Part shown: positions 5,175 to 5,914 of the stretch, piece by piece
How the letters are laid out: the number at the start of each line of letters is the position of its first letter
Position numbering within the stretch: position 1 is the stretch's first letter
DNA from: Planctomycetota bacterium
GTDB taxonomy: Bacteria > Planctomycetota > UBA1135 > UBA2386
Direction of reading: 5' to 3'
DNA length: 5,914 nt
Assembly (NCBI GenBank): GCA_023433825.1
Contig: JAEYTU010000413.1
Span: forward strand, 1-5,914
Made by a program: the position numbers and the translations under genes
The notes under the pieces: model-generated
What the model saw: only the letters and a program-made list of their open reading frames with translations
Told to the model about the DNA's origin: nothing
The model's database searches: none

Positions 5175-5914
5175 TTGGTTCGTTCCCACCGACTCGCGAC
5201 CGTCGGCGCGATGGGCGTCTGGTTGGCGGCATGCGCGACACCCGCACCCGGACCGCTGGTCGTCGGCGACGTCCGCGTCGAGGTCGAGCATCGGATCGGA
5301 ACGGCGATCGCCAGCGCGGGAGCGGACGTGCCGGATGCGCCTCGCGCACCGGACGCGACCGAAGCCGCGGTCCAAGTCGACGACGCGAACGCGTGGGTTG
5401 CTCGCTTTCGACTGCTGTGGTGCGAGTCGTTCGCTCCCGACGGCGTCCCGCCGGTCGCCGCGGACGCCATTGCGATCGTCGCGCCGAATCGCGCGCAGCC
5501 GCTGCAGCCGGCACCCGAACTGATCGCAGGCGCGCGCGTGCTCGTCGGCGACGAGGGTCGCGCGTGGACCGAAGCGCTGCTCGCGCGCTGGCTCGACCCA
5601 CGTGAGCCGGGGCGACGCGCGGTCCCACTGACCGAGCGAACGGCAGCACTGCTTCCAGGCACGACGCTGGCACTCGCGATCACGCATCCGACGACGCGGA
5701 CGACGACGATCGGCTTCGAGATCGAACCACGCGTCGAGATCCTGCTGACGACCGGCGCCGATGGCGCGCACCCGACGATCACGTTGACCGGCACCGACGT
5801 CGTCGCGCTGCCGATCGAGGTCGCTCCGACGGCGCGCGAGCCACGCCGCGTCGGTGCGCCGTTCCGCGGCAGCGATGCCTACGTCGAGCCCGAGCCGACG
5901 CCGGAGCCGCAGCC
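5175..5914 (+). CDS. Predicted secreted lipoprotein of unknown function, 3'-partial
   Basis: The frame is open from the TTG at 5175 to the right edge, with no stop. From this TTG the protein begins with a textbook lipoprotein signal: a basic n-region (VRSHR, 2-6), a hydrophobic stretch LATVGAMGVW (7-16) and the lipobox L17-A18-A19-C20. Cleavage before C20 with lipid attachment would anchor it to a membrane on the outer side of the cytoplasmic membrane. A GTG at 5136 is an alternative start 13 residues earlier, and an ATG at 5211 would remove the basic n-region, so TTG fits best. The mature part seen (about 226 residues) is Ala-, Pro- and Thr-rich with beta-strand-like runs such as PLVVGDVRVEVEHRIG (28-43) and PTITLTGTDVVALPIEV. 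It ends in an acidic Pro-Glu segment (VEPEPTPEPQ) that looks like a linker to something beyond the window. I recognise no family. It follows the radical SAM gene by 88 bases on the same strand. Confidence 0.7.
   Translation, partial: MVRSHRLATVGAMGVWLAACATPAPGPLVVGDVRVEVEHRIGTAIASAGADVPDAPRAPDATEAAVQVDDANAWVARFRLLWCESFAPDGVPPVAADAIAIVAPNRAQPLQPAPELIAGARVLVGDEGRAWTEALLARWLDPREPGRRAVPLTERTAALLPGTTLALAITHPTTRTTTIGFEIEPRVEILLTTGADGAHPTITLTGTDVVALPIEVAPTAREPRRVGAPFRGSDAYVEPEPTPEPQ

Noticed and set aside
3338..5794. An 818-codon open frame on the minus strand covering the radical SAM gene and part of the lipoprotein gene
   Set aside because: It is Arg-, Ala- and Asp-rich with no recognisable motif and lies antisense to a clear radical SAM enzyme. 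Long open antisense frames are expected when stop codons are rare in GC-rich DNA.
1..5914. CRISPR arrays, tRNA or rRNA genes, insertion sequences
   Set aside because: I saw no regularly spaced direct repeats, cloverleaf-like sequence with conserved T-loop, rRNA core sequence, transposase motif or terminal inverted repeats. The short GCG/CGC-type repeats reflect base composition.

Overview
The window is very GC-rich, and its coding frames end almost every codon in G or C, with many NCG codons. It holds six genes packed closely together, several with GTG or TTG starts. Most have recognisable bacterial families, and one (at 5175-5914) reads as a secreted lipoprotein. The whole looks like a chromosome segment from a high-GC, environmental, Gram-negative-type bacterium. 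Planctomycetota is my best guess, but that rests on general character and not on a marker gene. I see no rRNA, tRNA, CRISPR array, transposase or other mobile element.

Layout, left to right. Positions 1-1052 (+) hold the 3' part of a probable JmjC/cupin-fold Fe(II)/2-oxoglutarate oxygenase; the frame is open to the left edge. Its end overlaps by 23 bases, tail to tail, with a minus-strand gene (1827 down to 1030) that encodes a Pus10-type tRNA pseudouridine synthase. Pus10 is characteristic of archaea and eukaryotes, so this is the most notable gene here. Upstream of it on the same strand, and probably in the same transcript, lies a 130-residue stand-alone receiver-like protein (2275 down to 1883) that has lost the usual phosphorylation residues.

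A 54-base divergent spacer (2276-2329) carries a perfect 17-base inverted repeat. It separates the receiver gene from a plus-strand RNase H-fold protein (2330-3313), which resembles RNase HII but is enlarged and has a Glu where one catalytic Asp is expected. A 168-base spacer with two inverted repeats follows. Next come a B12-binding-type radical SAM enzyme (3482-5086) and the start of a predicted lipoprotein (5175 to the right edge).

How the genes fit together: Pus10 (tRNA modification) and the RNase HII-like protein (RNA/DNA hybrid or RNA cleavage) both act on nucleic acids and share a divergent control region with the pseudo-receiver. A joint role is only inference. The radical SAM gene and the lipoprotein run the same way but have their own spacers, and nothing in the sequence ties them functionally to the left half.
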